NCBI GenBank assembly: GCA_022779465.1
Contig: JALFTB010000001.1
Span: 1-64,000, forward strand
Reading direction: 5' to 3'
Length of the DNA stretch: 64,000 bases
Source: CAG-533 sp022779465
GTDB taxonomy: Bacteria > Bacillota_I > Bacilli_A > RF39 > UBA660
Shown: in pieces, positions 18,024-26,345 of the stretch
Layout: the number at the start of each line of letters is the position of its first letter
How positions within the stretch are numbered: the first letter of the stretch is position 1
Notes under the pieces: generated by a model
The model's database searches: none
What the model was told of the DNA's origin: nothing
The model's input: the letters and a program-made list of their open reading frames with translations, nothing else
Program-made: the position numbers and the translations under genes

Positions 18024-18938
18024 ATTTACAAAAATTTTATCAATATTCTTTTTAGGCATCATTATTTTGACATTTCTAACATTACTAATTTCATAGTTTA
18101 AGACTGCTCTATCTAATTTTTCACCATCAATGCACCATGCTTTTTTGGGATAGTCAGCAAATTTAATTTCTAAATGATTTGTTTTATAAAATTCAACCCC
18201 AGATACTCTTTCTATATCTGTGGTCATTAAAATTGTAAATGTTTTTATGATATCAACACGTCTTTTAAAATTACAAAATAATACTTCGAATTGATCATCA
18301 TCTAGTTTAACATCTTTATAAAAATTATTAATTCCGGCAATGCGATTTGCATTTGAAATTAACATAAATGAATATAGTCCTCTTTTTTCGATACCATTTA
18401 CTTTATAGGTAATATCATACATTTTAGTAGGATTAAAGAAGTCTTTTACTCCTTCAAGTAGATAAGCCATATAACCATACTTTTTCTTTAATTTTCGCGG
18501 TGTATTATATGGAATTTGCATAAATTTACCAAAGCCTGCTACATAAACAAAGGGTCTTCCATTTATTACACATATGTCCATTCCTTTTATTGTACCATCT
18601 AAAAGTAACTTTAAATTCTTTTTGATGTCTTTTCCATAACCAAACATTACACCAACGTCATTAGTTGTGCCAACTGGTATATGAGCTAAAATTAATGGTT
18701 TCTTTCTTTCAAGATTACCTGACATAACTTCATTAAAAGTTCCATCTCCACCCATTGAGATAACTAGATCTGTTGGTTCTAAATGATTAACTATTTCTTT
18801 AGCATGTCCACTATATTGTGTTCCAATAAATTTTGGATTATATCCATTTTTAGTTAATATCTTTTTATATTCTTTTAAATATTTAGTTTTAAATACATGT
18901 CCACTATTAGGGTTATATATTATTGTACAGCTTTTCAT
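18012..18938 (-). CDS. Diacylglycerol kinase-like lipid kinase (DagK/YegS family)
   Basis: A 308-residue protein with the diacylglycerol-kinase catalytic domain. The N-terminal IYNPNSG and GGDGTFNEV (about 63-71) form the nucleotide site, with PVGTTND after it. The C-terminal beta-sandwich holds the lipid site, with DGEKL near 265. Likely phosphorylates diacylglycerol or a related lipid at the membrane, recycling lipid from lipoteichoic acid synthesis; the neighbouring yfhO is consistent with this. The start at ATG 18938 follows GGTGA; the in-frame GTG at 18947 is part of that site. Confidence 0.88.
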   Translation of the reverse strand: MKSCTIIYNPNSGHVFKTKYLKEYKKILTKNGYNPKFIGTQYSGHAKEIVNHLEPTDLVISMGGDGTFNEVMSGNLERKKPLILAHIPVGTTNDVGVMFGYGKDIKKNLKLLLDGTIKGMDICVINGRPFVYVAGFGKFMQIPYNTPRKLKKKYGYMAYLLEGVKDFFNPTKMYDITYKVNGIEKRGLYSFMLISNANRIAGINNFYKDVKLDDDQFEVLFCNFKRRVDIIKTFTILMTTDIERVSGVEFYKTNHLEIKFADYPKKAWCIDGEKLDRAVLNYEISNVRNVKIMMPKKNIDKIFVNKKV

Positions 18939-19033
18939 TTGTTTCACCCATTTAATTATATCTATGCTTAATTATATTGTCAATTTTTAAAATTCTTAAA
19001 TAAACAAAAATTGTATTGTTGTAGTTTTAGTCA

Positions 19034-19059
19034 TAAAAAAAGTACCATAAAATGATACT
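19034..19059 (-). terminator. tRNA-Cys terminator
   Basis: An 8-bp stem AGTATCAT/ATGGTACT (one G-U pair) with a U-run, 10 bp downstream of the tRNA 3' end. Confidence 0.75.
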
Positions 19060-19069
19060 AATTTATTTA

Positions 19070-19143
19070 TGGAGGGGCCTACCGGATTTGAACCGGTGCT
19101 CAGGGAGTTGCAGTCCCTTGCCTTACCGCTTGGCTAAAGCCCC
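19070..19143 (-). tRNA. tRNA-Cys (anticodon GCA)
   Basis: A 74-nt cloverleaf with encoded CCA. The acceptor GGGGCTT pairs with AGGCCCC, the anticodon loop is CTGCAAC, and the T-arm is GGTTCAAATCC. It stands alone with its own promoter and terminator. The rest of 18939-19247 holds nothing else I can support. Confidence 0.97.
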
Positions 19144-19164
19144 ATAACAACACTTGCAAGTATT

Positions 19165-19193
19165 ATTTTACATTATTATTTATTTGTTGTCAA
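19165..19193 (-). promoter_or_regulatory. tRNA-Cys promoter
   Basis: Minus strand TTGACA, a 17-nt spacer and TAAAAT, placing the start site a few bases before the tRNA. Confidence 0.8.
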
Positions 19194-19235
19194 TTATTCT
19201 ATTTAACTTATTATATAATATGCTTTAAGGTAAAG

Positions 19236-19261
19236 AAAAAATAACTCTTATGAGTTATTTT
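19236..19261 (-). terminator. Terminator of the 19.2-20.9 kb membrane protein gene
   Basis: An AAATAACTC/GAGTTATTT stem with a U-run overlaps the stop codon. Confidence 0.75.
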
Positions 19262-20861
19262 GACTAATTAAGTAATTGGTTTCTCTTGTTTTTATTTCTA
19301 AATTGTATGTTGATGTATTATTAATAACATTAGTAACTTCTAGTAAAATTGTATTTGTTTGATTAGGTATGTTAATTGCGGTTACTGAAGAGCTTATATT
19401 ATTTGCTGCTGTTTTATAGTTAATATATGCAAAGCGATCAAAAAATCCTTTACTTAATTCATCTGATGATAATGAGTAATATAAATTTGTTTTATTATCT
19501 ACTGTTAAATCAAAATTTACAATTAAAAATGCTTGACTTGATGGATTAGAAGGTGTTAGAAAATCATATTTTGTTGTACAATTTTGATTATTTGAATCAC
19601 ATGAATCGTATGAGTATTCATAAGAATTAGCCTTTTTTATTGAGTTAATTTTAATTTTGGTATTACCATATAAATTACTGCCTAGAGATAAATCTTGATT
19701 TAATGATGCGGTTGTAATTGATGGTTTTTCTTGTAATTTTGTTGGATTTATTTTAACTTTTTTAAATACTTTTTCAATTGTATTATTCTTAATTTTTGAG
19801 GTGTCGTATACTTTTAAGTTATATCTATGGGATGTTTGATCTTTAGGAATTTCAAAAACTAATAAATAATGATTATCTTTATTATCAATTTGATCTCCTT
19901 TATAAGTTACTCCTAAATCTGAGAATGAGTATGATAGTGATGTTTTATATTTTACAGTATTACCATCTTTTAATTTTAGATAAAAATTTTCGGGATATAA
20001 TATTTCTTTTTTTGATGTTGTTGATGATATAGTCATGTCTAAAATTAGATAAACTTTGTTTTCATGAATTACTTTTAATGATTTATCCATGTTAGTTAAA
20101 TATGCTTTGTTAATCTTATATATGAATGTATCAGTTTTAATTGTACTTCCAACTTTATATGTTTTATTTGTAAAGTTAAAATTTATGAATAGTATAATTA
20201 ATAATACTACAACTAATGATCCTAATATTATTGTAACAAAGAATTTATTTTCAAGTATGTAGTATTTTAATTCTCTTAATATTCTTCTAGTTCTTCTTTT
20301 ATATTTATATGTGTCAGTACCGACAATAAATTCAAATTCTTCATTATCTTCATTTTTAATTTCTAATTCTTCTAGATCTTTGCTAAAATTAAATTTTTTA
20401 ATATCGAACCCAATACCTCTTATTAAACTTATTACAATGAAATAAACACTAGGTACGGTTAGGATCGTATAGATATCTCTTAATGCTCTTGATTCTTGTT
20501 GAGTTAAAGTTGAAAAAGATAAATCATTTATTAAATTATAAGCAAATACAACTCCTATAAATAATAAAATATAGTAGATAATTGTTGCTAAGTAAAATGA
20601 ACTTGGTTTATGCTTTTTCTTCATTAAACGGTACATAATTATACCAAATATAATTACGATTATTATAGCTATAAATAAAATAAATGATATGTAATTATGA
20701 GCAGCATTTTCTGGCACTAGAATACTTGATTTGTTATATGAACTAAAAAAATCTAGGATTTTATTAAATCTATATGCTATGTAACTTGTGATTACCAATA
20801 AAATTAGATGAATTATTTTAAAATGTTTTATTAAAAATGCATATGGTTTTTTTAATATCAT
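19248..20861 (-). CDS. Membrane protein with extracytoplasmic beta-sandwich region, unknown function
   Basis: A 537-residue protein I do not recognise by name. Predicted membrane segments are at about 13-30, 57-76, 89-109, 133-150 and 207-228. A charged cytosolic loop (about 150-200, Asp/Glu then Lys/Arg rich) lies before the last one. The remainder (about 230-537) is rich in beta-type segments and reads like one or two DUF4352/telokin-like domains, for example KVYLILDMTISSTT and AFLIVNFDLTVDNKT. It probably faces the outside. The LysM gene lies upstream on the same strand, behind its own terminator. Confidence 0.65.
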   Translation of the reverse strand: MILKKPYAFLIKHFKIIHLILLVITSYIAYRFNKILDFFSSYNKSSILVPENAAHNYISFILFIAIIIVIIFGIIMYRLMKKKHKPSSFYLATIIYYILLFIGVVFAYNLINDLSFSTLTQQESRALRDIYTILTVPSVYFIVISLIRGIGFDIKKFNFSKDLEELEIKNEDNEEFEFIVGTDTYKYKRRTRRILRELKYYILENKFFVTIILGSLVVVLLIILFINFNFTNKTYKVGSTIKTDTFIYKINKAYLTNMDKSLKVIHENKVYLILDMTISSTTSKKEILYPENFYLKLKDGNTVKYKTSLSYSFSDLGVTYKGDQIDNKDNHYLLVFEIPKDQTSHRYNLKVYDTSKIKNNTIEKVFKKVKINPTKLQEKPSITTASLNQDLSLGSNLYGNTKIKINSIKKANSYEYSYDSCDSNNQNCTTKYDFLTPSNPSSQAFLIVNFDLTVDNKTNLYYSLSSDELSKGFFDRFAYINYKTAANNISSSVTAINIPNQTNTILLEVTNVINNTSTYNLEIKTRETNYLISQNNS

Positions 20862-20894
20862 ACTAACACCCTATTCTTATTATCATTATATCAT

Positions 20895-20930
20895 AAAAAA
20901 AATAAAATAAACTTTTTAGTTTATTTTATT
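20895..20930 (-). terminator. LysM gene terminator
   Basis: An AAAATAAACT/AGTTTATTTT stem with a 5-nt loop and a U-run, overlapping the stop codon. Confidence 0.75.
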
Positions 20931-21260
20931 AACAATTAATTGTCCTTCTTGAAGATAAATTGTATCATTATACTTTAAAAGATTGGAAACATTGGTATTA
21001 AATGTGTCTGCTACGGTTTTTAATGTGTCTCCTTCTTTTGTTATATAATAAGCAAAATCCTTTTTAGGTATCATTATACTTTGATCAGGATAAATATAAT
21101 CTGTTGAATTTAACCCATTTAATAAGGCTAGTAAAGTAGGATTTACTTTATAATCTCTTGCAATTTGATAAATGGTATCTCCTTTTTTTATAGTATAATA
21201 GTTGAAATATTCATTTTCTCTTTCTTCTGTTTCTTTATTAATATTATACATGTTAAACAT
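20916..21260 (-). CDS. Small protein with two LysM domains and no signal peptide
   Basis: A 114-residue protein with two LysM modules: about 21-65 (YTIKKGDTIYQIA...NGLN...QSIMIP) and 71-112 (YYITKEGDTLKTVA...LQEGQLIV). LysM binds N-acetylglucosamine polymers. There is no export signal or membrane segment. A cytosolic LysM protein in a spore former suggests a spore-envelope role (compare SafA or SpoVID) acting from the mother cell; this is inference. It stands between two membrane protein genes of unknown function. Confidence 0.8.
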   Translation of the reverse strand: MFNMYNINKETEERENEYFNYYTIKKGDTIYQIARDYKVNPTLLALLNGLNSTDYIYPDQSIMIPKKDFAYYITKEGDTLKTVADTFNTNVSNLLKYNDTIYLQEGQLIVNKIN

Positions 21261-21302
21261 TTTATCACTCCTAATATAAGATATTCATATTAGGCTTTTT
21301 GG

Positions 21303-22400
21303 TTAATTAAAAATAAATATTTGATTTAAATAATTAAATTTCCATTCTTTATATTCTAAAAGAAGATTTTCGCCATTGGCGTTATAACAATATAATTTGG
21401 TCCCAACAAGATAAAATACTTGGTTTTCATTCGATGATATTATTGAAGTTATTTTTTGATTACTTATTTTTATGTTATGATTATCAATTATTTGATATAG
21501 GTTATCATCAATTATTTTATAGTTATATGATTGGGCAAAAGTGAATGAAATATTTTTATTAATAACATCTTTTATACTTTGATTATTCCATTCTCCGTTT
21601 TCATAAATATCAATTTTGTCATTTTTTATTTTTACTTTTTTAATTTCTAATTTTTTAAAATTTAAGTAATATTCATTTTTATTTTTTTTATCAATAAAAT
21701 ATAGTTTGTTTTTAACTTCACCTAAATATAATAAATCGTAAGAAATTTCATAATCAAAACTAATATCATTTAATAATTGTTTTTCTGTATCAAAGATATA
21801 CATTTTAGTAAAGTAATATTTTGAATCATAATCTGGTATTATTAAATATTTATCAATTTGATATGTATTTAAAGTTGAATAATTTTCATTATTAAATATC
21901 TTTATATTTTCATTATTGTTTTTATTTAAATTTATATAACCTTTATAATTCCAAATTAGATAATTATAAGTATTATTATAAATATTAATTTTTTCATAAG
22001 TTTTAATTACTTTTTCTTCTTTTTTAGATTTAAAGTTTTTAACATATAAATCATCATTAATTAAATGATAATCTTTTAAACCTTTTTTATCACTGCATAA
22101 AGTTTGTTTATTATTTTTGGATAAAATCATAAGACATGTATCTTTTTTGTCTTCTATTATTTTTACATCGGTTATTAATTTTCTTTTTTTAGAATATTCA
22201 GTTTTAATTATATATGGATATTCAATATTTTTATATTTTAATATAAAATGATAATCATTGGTTGCTTTTTGATATTTTTCAGTTATATCAACTTTATTTA
22301 TAGTGTAATTAACTTGATAATCTTTTGGAGTAGATGTGAAAATTACGAAAGTAATTACAAGAGATAATATAATAAATATCATTATATATAATTTTTTCAT
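21303..22400 (-). CDS. Membrane-anchored protein of unknown function
   Basis: A 365-residue protein with one N-terminal membrane segment (about 4-22) and an Asn/Lys/Tyr-rich extracytoplasmic body. The body contains repeated short beta-like stretches (YLIWNYKGYI, NKLYFIDKKN, NQVFYLVGTKLYCY) that could form a beta-propeller. No catalytic motif is visible, and a few Cys (about 89, 97, 349) are scattered. I do not recognise it. A GGTAGTGA ribosome site precedes the ATG. Confidence 0.6.
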   Translation of the reverse strand: MKKLYIMIFIILSLVITFVIFTSTPKDYQVNYTINKVDITEKYQKATNDYHFILKYKNIEYPYIIKTEYSKKRKLITDVKIIEDKKDTCLMILSKNNKQTLCSDKKGLKDYHLINDDLYVKNFKSKKEEKVIKTYEKINIYNNTYNYLIWNYKGYINLNKNNNENIKIFNNENYSTLNTYQIDKYLIIPDYDSKYYFTKMYIFDTEKQLLNDISFDYEISYDLLYLGEVKNKLYFIDKKNKNEYYLNFKKLEIKKVKIKNDKIDIYENGEWNNQSIKDVINKNISFTFAQSYNYKIIDDNLYQIIDNHNIKISNQKITSIISSNENQVFYLVGTKLYCYNANGENLLLEYKEWKFNYLNQIFIFN

Positions 22401-22415
22401 TTTATCACTACCTTT

Positions 22416-22446
22416 AAAAAAAAGAATTCGCTAAGAATTCTTTTTT
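22416..22446 (-). terminator. Terminator of the PH-like gene
   Basis: AAAGAATTC/GAATTCTTT, 5-nt loop, U-run; overlaps the stop at 22445. Confidence 0.8.
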
Positions 22447-22888
22447 ATTGTTCTTCAGTTTTTGAATAGAATTTCTTTTTAGCTTCTATCATAAATGAGG
22501 ATATATTAATTTGGATTTCGCTCAATGCTTTTTTTGAGATGTTTGAAAAAATAATAGTCTCTTTCATAGTATCTATAGTTACTGTCCCCCAGATAATTCC
22601 AGCTGATACTTGCATATCATTATATAAATCTGGAGTTATTGTATTTAACTTGTAACCAACTAGTATTCTATCTTGAGCTATCATAAGGCGATCCGTTGTT
22701 AATGCCAATACAGCTGTATCAAAAATAGCATCATGACTCGAATTGTTTTGAGCTGCGAATGCAAATAATACTTTTTCGTTGGGATTTAAATTTTGATCAA
22801 TGATTGCACAATGTTTTTTTAATCTCCAACCGATTGTATTAGGATATTTTTTTTTGAAATCTTTTACTAGTTCATATGTAGAAGCCAT
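22445..22888 (-). CDS. Small cytosolic protein, bacterial PH-like domain
   Basis: A 147-residue protein with a short helical N-terminus (1-40), then a beta-strand pattern and a C-terminal helix (ALSEIQINISSFMIEAKKKF). This resembles bacterial PH-like domains: VLALTTDRLMIAQDRILVGYKLNTI followed by GTVTIDTMKETIIFSNI. Possible membrane or protein binding. No catalytic motif is seen and the function is unknown. It follows the thioredoxin-like gene with a 14-bp gap and is probably co-transcribed. Confidence 0.6.
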   Translation of the reverse strand: MASTYELVKDFKKKYPNTIGWRLKKHCAIIDQNLNPNEKVLFAFAAQNNSSHDAIFDTAVLALTTDRLMIAQDRILVGYKLNTITPDLYNDMQVSAGIIWGTVTIDTMKETIIFSNISKKALSEIQINISSFMIEAKKKFYSKTEEQ

Positions 22889-22902
22889 TTAAATATTCCT
22901 TT

Positions 22903-23733
22903 CTATTTAATATTTCCAACTGATTGTAATTTTTTAATTAAATTAGTTTTGTTTGTAAATCCTGAAATACATCCAGTAACTTTTCCTTTTTTAGTTAAAA
23001 GTGTTAATGGAGTACCAAATCCATCAGAAAGTGATTGTTCACTACCAGTACTTGAACAAGATGCTGGAATTTTTAAATCTGATTTTAGAATTTTACTATA
23101 TTCAGTTGAATCAAATGAATCTGAATCAATATAATAAATGTTTGCTTTATTTTCTGCAGCTACTTCATTATAGATAGGTTTAAATTTATTACACCAACTA
23201 CATGTATTACGTCCTAAAACGATCATTGCTGGTTCTTTACTATCAACCACTTTCATGAAAGCTTTATAAGTTGACACTGTTTTATAAGCTACTTCAGAAT
23301 CATCTATTTTATTATTTACATATTTATCAACATATTTATTAATATTTGATTCATTTACTGCATCTTTAGTTACATAACGAATTTCATTGTTAACAGCAAA
23401 TACGTAAACTTCACCTTCTTCAAATAATTTGTTAGTTTCTACTAATGCATCAATCTCTTCTCCAGATAACTTATCTACATTAACAGATGCTACTTCAATA
23501 TCAGTTTCTTTCTTTAAATCAATTAAAGTATCTTTTACTTTATCATATGAATCATTATCAGTATGACCAAAGTAAATTAATGTTAGATTTTGAGCTTCAG
23601 TAACAGCTTTTTTAAATTCTTCATAATTATAAGTTGTTACTTTATGTCCATTAACAAAGTTAACTATAATTGGAATTAATAGAATAATAACAATTAGAAC
23701 AGGTATAATCCAACTCTTAATTTTTTCTTTCAT
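22903..23733 (-). CDS. Membrane-anchored tandem thioredoxin-fold protein
   Basis: A 276-residue protein with an N-terminal anchor (about 8-28) and two extracytoplasmic thioredoxin-like domains. The first (about 33-140) has lost its active site (FGHTDNDSYD in place of CxxC). The second (about 150-270) has Cys178-Ser-Trp-Cys181 and the cis-proline GTP at about 240-242. Two extra cysteines, Cys226 and Cys255, could form a structural disulfide. A likely role is a thiol-disulfide oxidoreductase for exported proteins; the redox direction is not clear. GGAGG precedes the ATG. Confidence 0.82.
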   Translation of the reverse strand: MKEKIKSWIIPVLIVIILLIPIIVNFVNGHKVTTYNYEEFKKAVTEAQNLTLIYFGHTDNDSYDKVKDTLIDLKKETDIEVASVNVDKLSGEEIDALVETNKLFEEGEVYVFAVNNEIRYVTKDAVNESNINKYVDKYVNNKIDDSEVAYKTVSTYKAFMKVVDSKEPAMIVLGRNTCSWCNKFKPIYNEVAAENKANIYYIDSDSFDSTEYSKILKSDLKIPASCSSTGSEQSLSDGFGTPLTLLTKKGKVTGCISGFTNKTNLIKKLQSVGNIK

Positions 23734-23802
23734 TATATTTACCTCCTTATGAATATTTTATCTTTTTTTTTAGCAATAATCAATTATTATTGAGTATTTT
23801 CT

Positions 23803-24651
23803 TTATTTTGTAAGGTATTTATTAATTGTTGAAATTATTTCTTTAGTATCATTTTGACCTAGGGTATATAATGAACTTAATTTCTTCTTATTTTTTTCAA
23901 TATGTTTTACTTTTAGATCTTGTGATGGTCTTATAAATATAATCTCATGGTTATTAGCTTTCTTTTCGATATATTTGATTGTTTCATTGTACATTGATGG
24001 TCTATTAGAAAGTGCTTTAATAAATTTAGGATATTTTTTATAAAATATTTTTGATGGTTGTGGTTTATATTGTTTTTTATATCCTTCTGGTCTAGTTCCA
24101 ACTACAATTATTTTATTAAACCCCAATTTTTCCATGTATTTAATGGGAATGCTATCTCCGGTTGCTCCATCTAAATAGTAGTTATTATTAATTTTTACGG
24201 GTTTTGAAACATATTGCATTGAGCCTGATGCTCTTAAGTATTCCATTTGATTTTGGTCATTTAAATCAGTTAATTCTTGATATTCTGGAGTACCTGTTAA
24301 TAAGTTTGTAACTACTACATAGAATTTTGTTTTGTTATTTTTGAATGCTTGGTAGTCAAATTTATCTAATTCATTTACTAATTTATCGAAACAAAAGCTT
24401 TTATTCATGATATTGCCTGTAGTTAAATATGAATATAAACCAATATATTCTTTATCATTTATGTATTTCATATTATAACGATATGCTCTTCCTTTTTGAT
24501 TTGATTTATAATTGATACCAAATAATGCTCCGGCTGATACACCTATTATGGCGTCAAATTTTATGTTGTTTTGCATTAATGTATCTAGAACTCCAGCTGT
24601 ATATATGCCACGCATTGCACCGCCTTCAAGTACTAAACATGTTTTATTCAT
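23803..24651 (-). CDS. Patatin-like phospholipase
   Basis: A 282-residue patatin-family hydrolase of the YjjU/RssA type. It has the oxyanion loop GGAMRG (about 10-15), nucleophile Ser39 in GVSAG and Asp161 in the DGA motif. It has no signal peptide, so it is a cytosolic or membrane-peripheral lipid acyl hydrolase. The gene precedes the thioredoxin-like gene on the same strand with 69 bp between them. The physiological substrate is unknown. Confidence 0.88.
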   Translation of the reverse strand: MNKTCLVLEGGAMRGIYTAGVLDTLMQNNIKFDAIIGVSAGALFGINYKSNQKGRAYRYNMKYINDKEYIGLYSYLTTGNIMNKSFCFDKLVNELDKFDYQAFKNNKTKFYVVVTNLLTGTPEYQELTDLNDQNQMEYLRASGSMQYVSKPVKINNNYYLDGATGDSIPIKYMEKLGFNKIIVVGTRPEGYKKQYKPQPSKIFYKKYPKFIKALSNRPSMYNETIKYIEKKANNHEIIFIRPSQDLKVKHIEKNKKKLSSLYTLGQNDTKEIISTINKYLTK

Positions 24652-24669
24652 ATTTACCCTTCTTTCTAT

Positions 24670-24692
24670 AAAAAAAACTAGCTATGCTAGTT
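24670..24692 (-). terminator. tmRNA terminator
   Basis: AACTAGC/GCTAGTT stem with a 3-nt loop and a long U-run, 11 bp after the tmRNA CCA end. Confidence 0.85.
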
Positions 24693-24702
24693 AATAACAT
24701 TA

Positions 24703-25060
24703 TGGTGGAGCCGAGCAGAATTGAACTGCTGTCCAAAATACTTCCATAGTACAATCTACAAGTTTAGATAATTTGTTATTTCACTAGTAGGAAGAAAACT
24801 ATCTAAATTACTACTAGCTAAGCTTTAAAATTTTCGTTAAACAAACTAAGCAATCTATTTAATATAATCTACTATTATGAACCAATTTAAAACTCTGTAG
24901 ATTTAGTCTTAAACCAGTGCTCCGTGCCAACTATTAGGCAAATGCTAGAGCTGTATTATAATTTGTTTTGTCAGTTATTTTAACTGTTTTGCTATTTAGG
25001 ATAGCAACCACTTGCATGTAAAACAGAATATATATTTTGTCGAAACCAAAAAACGGCCCC
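24703..25060 (-). ncRNA. ssrA: Transfer-messenger RNA (tmRNA)
   Basis: A 358-nt one-piece tmRNA with encoded CCA. The 5' GGGGCCG pairs over 7 bp with CGGCTCC near the 3' end. The conserved 5' TTTTGGTTTCGAC and 3' T-arm GTTCAATTCTGC are present. The tag-coding frame ends in KTNYNTALAFA followed by TAA TAG. The upstream in-frame codons are ACT GAC, either of which may be the resume codon. The ALAFA ending differs from the common ALAA and recalls Mollicutes tags that end in FAFA. Partner SmpB is at 7384-7812. Confidence 0.95.
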
Positions 25061-25069
25061 GTGTCTAAT

Positions 25070-25098
25070 ATATTAACATATTTGGAGTCGTTTATCAA
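25070..25098 (-). promoter_or_regulatory. tmRNA promoter overlapping the divIC stop codon
   Basis: Minus strand TTGATA, a 17-nt spacer and TAATAT with an upstream TG. The -35 lies across the divIC stop codon at 25095. Confidence 0.7.
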
Positions 25099-25388
25099 TT
25101 ATCTTTAAATTTTAAAATTATTTCGCCATCTTTAGATAGCATGAATTTTTCACGAGCGTATTTAGCAACATAGTTTGGATCTTGTAGTTTAGTTATTGCA
25201 CTGTTTAGTTCTTCTTCTTCTTTTAGTAATGCTGTATATGAATCTTCTAATTCTTTAGTTTGTTTACGATTTGATAAAATGTCTGACCAGCAATTATAAG
25301 AAAATACAGCTAAGTAAGAAATAACAATAACAATTAATAATGACCAAATCATGATACGTCTTTTATCTTTTTTTGTTAATTTACTCAT
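25095..25388 (-). CDS. divIC: Cell-division protein DivIC/FtsB family
   Basis: A 97-residue bitopic protein of the septum initiator family that works with FtsL and DivIB in the divisome. It has a short basic cytosolic N-terminus, a membrane segment (about 12-30) and an extracytoplasmic coiled coil (about 35-75). It ends in the family pattern DPNYVAKYAREKFMLSKDGEIILKF. ATG 25388 is chosen behind GGAGAG; an in-frame GTG at 25397 is inside the spacer. It follows yabP-yabQ as in B. subtilis. Confidence 0.93.
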   Translation of the reverse strand: MSKLTKKDKRRIMIWSLLIVIVISYLAVFSYNCWSDILSNRKQTKELEDSYTALLKEEEELNSAITKLQDPNYVAKYAREKFMLSKDGEIILKFKDN

Positions 25389-25441
25389 GACAAACACTCT
25401 CCGTATTATGATTATATCATTTTTTTGATTTTTTGAATTAA

Positions 25442-25684
25442 TTAATTTTTGACTTTACGCTTTTTTGGTAAAATTTTACACTTATTATTTAATAAGTATC
25501 CTAATATCAATGATATTTTTAATATATAATTTATAGTTCCATCATTTAATAAGTAAATTATATAAATATATAGAATTGTATGTATGACTGTTGTTATTAA
25601 CATTTTAAAATTATTTAATTTTGATATATATAAATAGAAATATCCAAATATAAAAGATATTAATATTAAAAATAACTGTTTCAT
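25442..25684 (-). CDS. yabQ: Spore cortex biosynthesis protein YabQ-like
   Basis: An 80-residue hydrophobic protein with about three membrane segments and a basic tail (PKKRKVKN). Size, topology and position between yabP and divIC identify it as YabQ, needed for spore cortex formation in B. subtilis. Sequence similarity alone would be weak. It is much shorter than B. subtilis YabQ. Its ATG overlaps the yabP stop by 4 bp. Confidence 0.72.
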   Translation of the reverse strand: MKQLFLILISFIFGYFYLYISKLNNFKMLITTVIHTILYIYIIYLLNDGTINYILKISLILGYLLNNKCKILPKKRKVKN

Positions 25685-25962
25685 TTAAATAATTTTACTA
25701 ATAAACTATTTTCTTTTTGAGATACCTCATTATATGAAAAACTATTTATTTTACCTTTTATAGATACATTACCATCTATTGTATCTAATTTTATTATTTC
25801 TAGGTTTTCACCTTTAATTATGATATTGCCCATAATTGATTCCAGATTGAATTCTTTGTCATCAAAATTAATTATTTTTTTAATTCCACTTATAATAATA
25901 TTTTTGCGATCATTTAATTTAACAACATGTGTAAATGATGGTACATCGATTAGTTTATCCAT
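25681..25962 (-). CDS. yabP: Sporulation protein YabP
   Basis: A 93-residue member of the YabP/YqfC family. The typical pattern is visible: an N-terminal hydrophilic start, a repetitive beta region (RKNIIISGIKKIINFDDKEFNLESIMGNIIIKGENLEI) and DGNVSIKGKINSFSY. It acts in the mother cell during sporulation, before cortex synthesis. Its GGAGG ribosome site lies in the 3' arm of the spoVG terminator, so readthrough and hairpin opening may set its expression. Confidence 0.85.
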   Translation of the reverse strand: MDKLIDVPSFTHVVKLNDRKNIIISGIKKIINFDDKEFNLESIMGNIIIKGENLEIIKLDTIDGNVSIKGKINSFSYNEVSQKENSLLVKLFK

Positions 25963-25996
25963 AAAAAAGCCTCCTATTAATTAATAATATGAGGCT
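25963..25996 (-). terminator. spoVG terminator whose 3' arm contains the yabP ribosome site
   Basis: The minus strand has a 6-bp stem (AGCCTC/GAGGCT) around an AT-rich loop able to pair further, then a U-run that runs straight into the yabP ATG at 25962. The yabP site AGGAGG is part of the 3' arm. Confidence 0.65.
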
Positions 25997-26014
25997 AATC
26001 TATTAATATGACAA

Positions 26015-26272
26015 TTAAGCTGCTTTATTGTATTCTTCAATAATAGCGTCTTCAAATTGTTTACGAACATCTGGATTAATTGGATGAGCAATGTCTCTAT
26101 ATCCGCCTGTTGCAGTTTTTCTACTAGGCATAGCTATAAACAAACCGTTGTCTCCTTCTATAACTCTAATGTCGTGTACAGCAAATGCATCGTCTAGTAA
26201 TACAGAAGCAATTCCTTTCATACGAGAGCCTTCTTTTTCAACTTTTCTAACGCTAACAGATGTAATTTTCAT
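26015..26272 (-). CDS. spoVG: Regulatory protein SpoVG
   Basis: An 85-residue SpoVG, a small RNA/DNA-binding regulator needed for spore cortex formation and influencing cell-division timing. The family core is clear: MKITSVSVRKV, GIASVLLDDAFAVHDIRVIEG, FIAMPSRK and DIAHPINPDVRKQFEDAI. ATG 26272 is chosen with GAAGGAG 8 nt upstream; an in-frame GTG at 26281 overlaps that site. A TATAAT lies just upstream. Confidence 0.97.
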   Translation of the reverse strand: MKITSVSVRKVEKEGSRMKGIASVLLDDAFAVHDIRVIEGDNGLFIAMPSRKTATGGYRDIAHPINPDVRKQFEDAIIEEYNKAA

Positions 26273-26345
26273 AACATTCACTCCTTCTATTATACTGTCT
26301 TAGTTAATTTAATTTTAATCTATTGTTCAACAAATTGCAATATAT

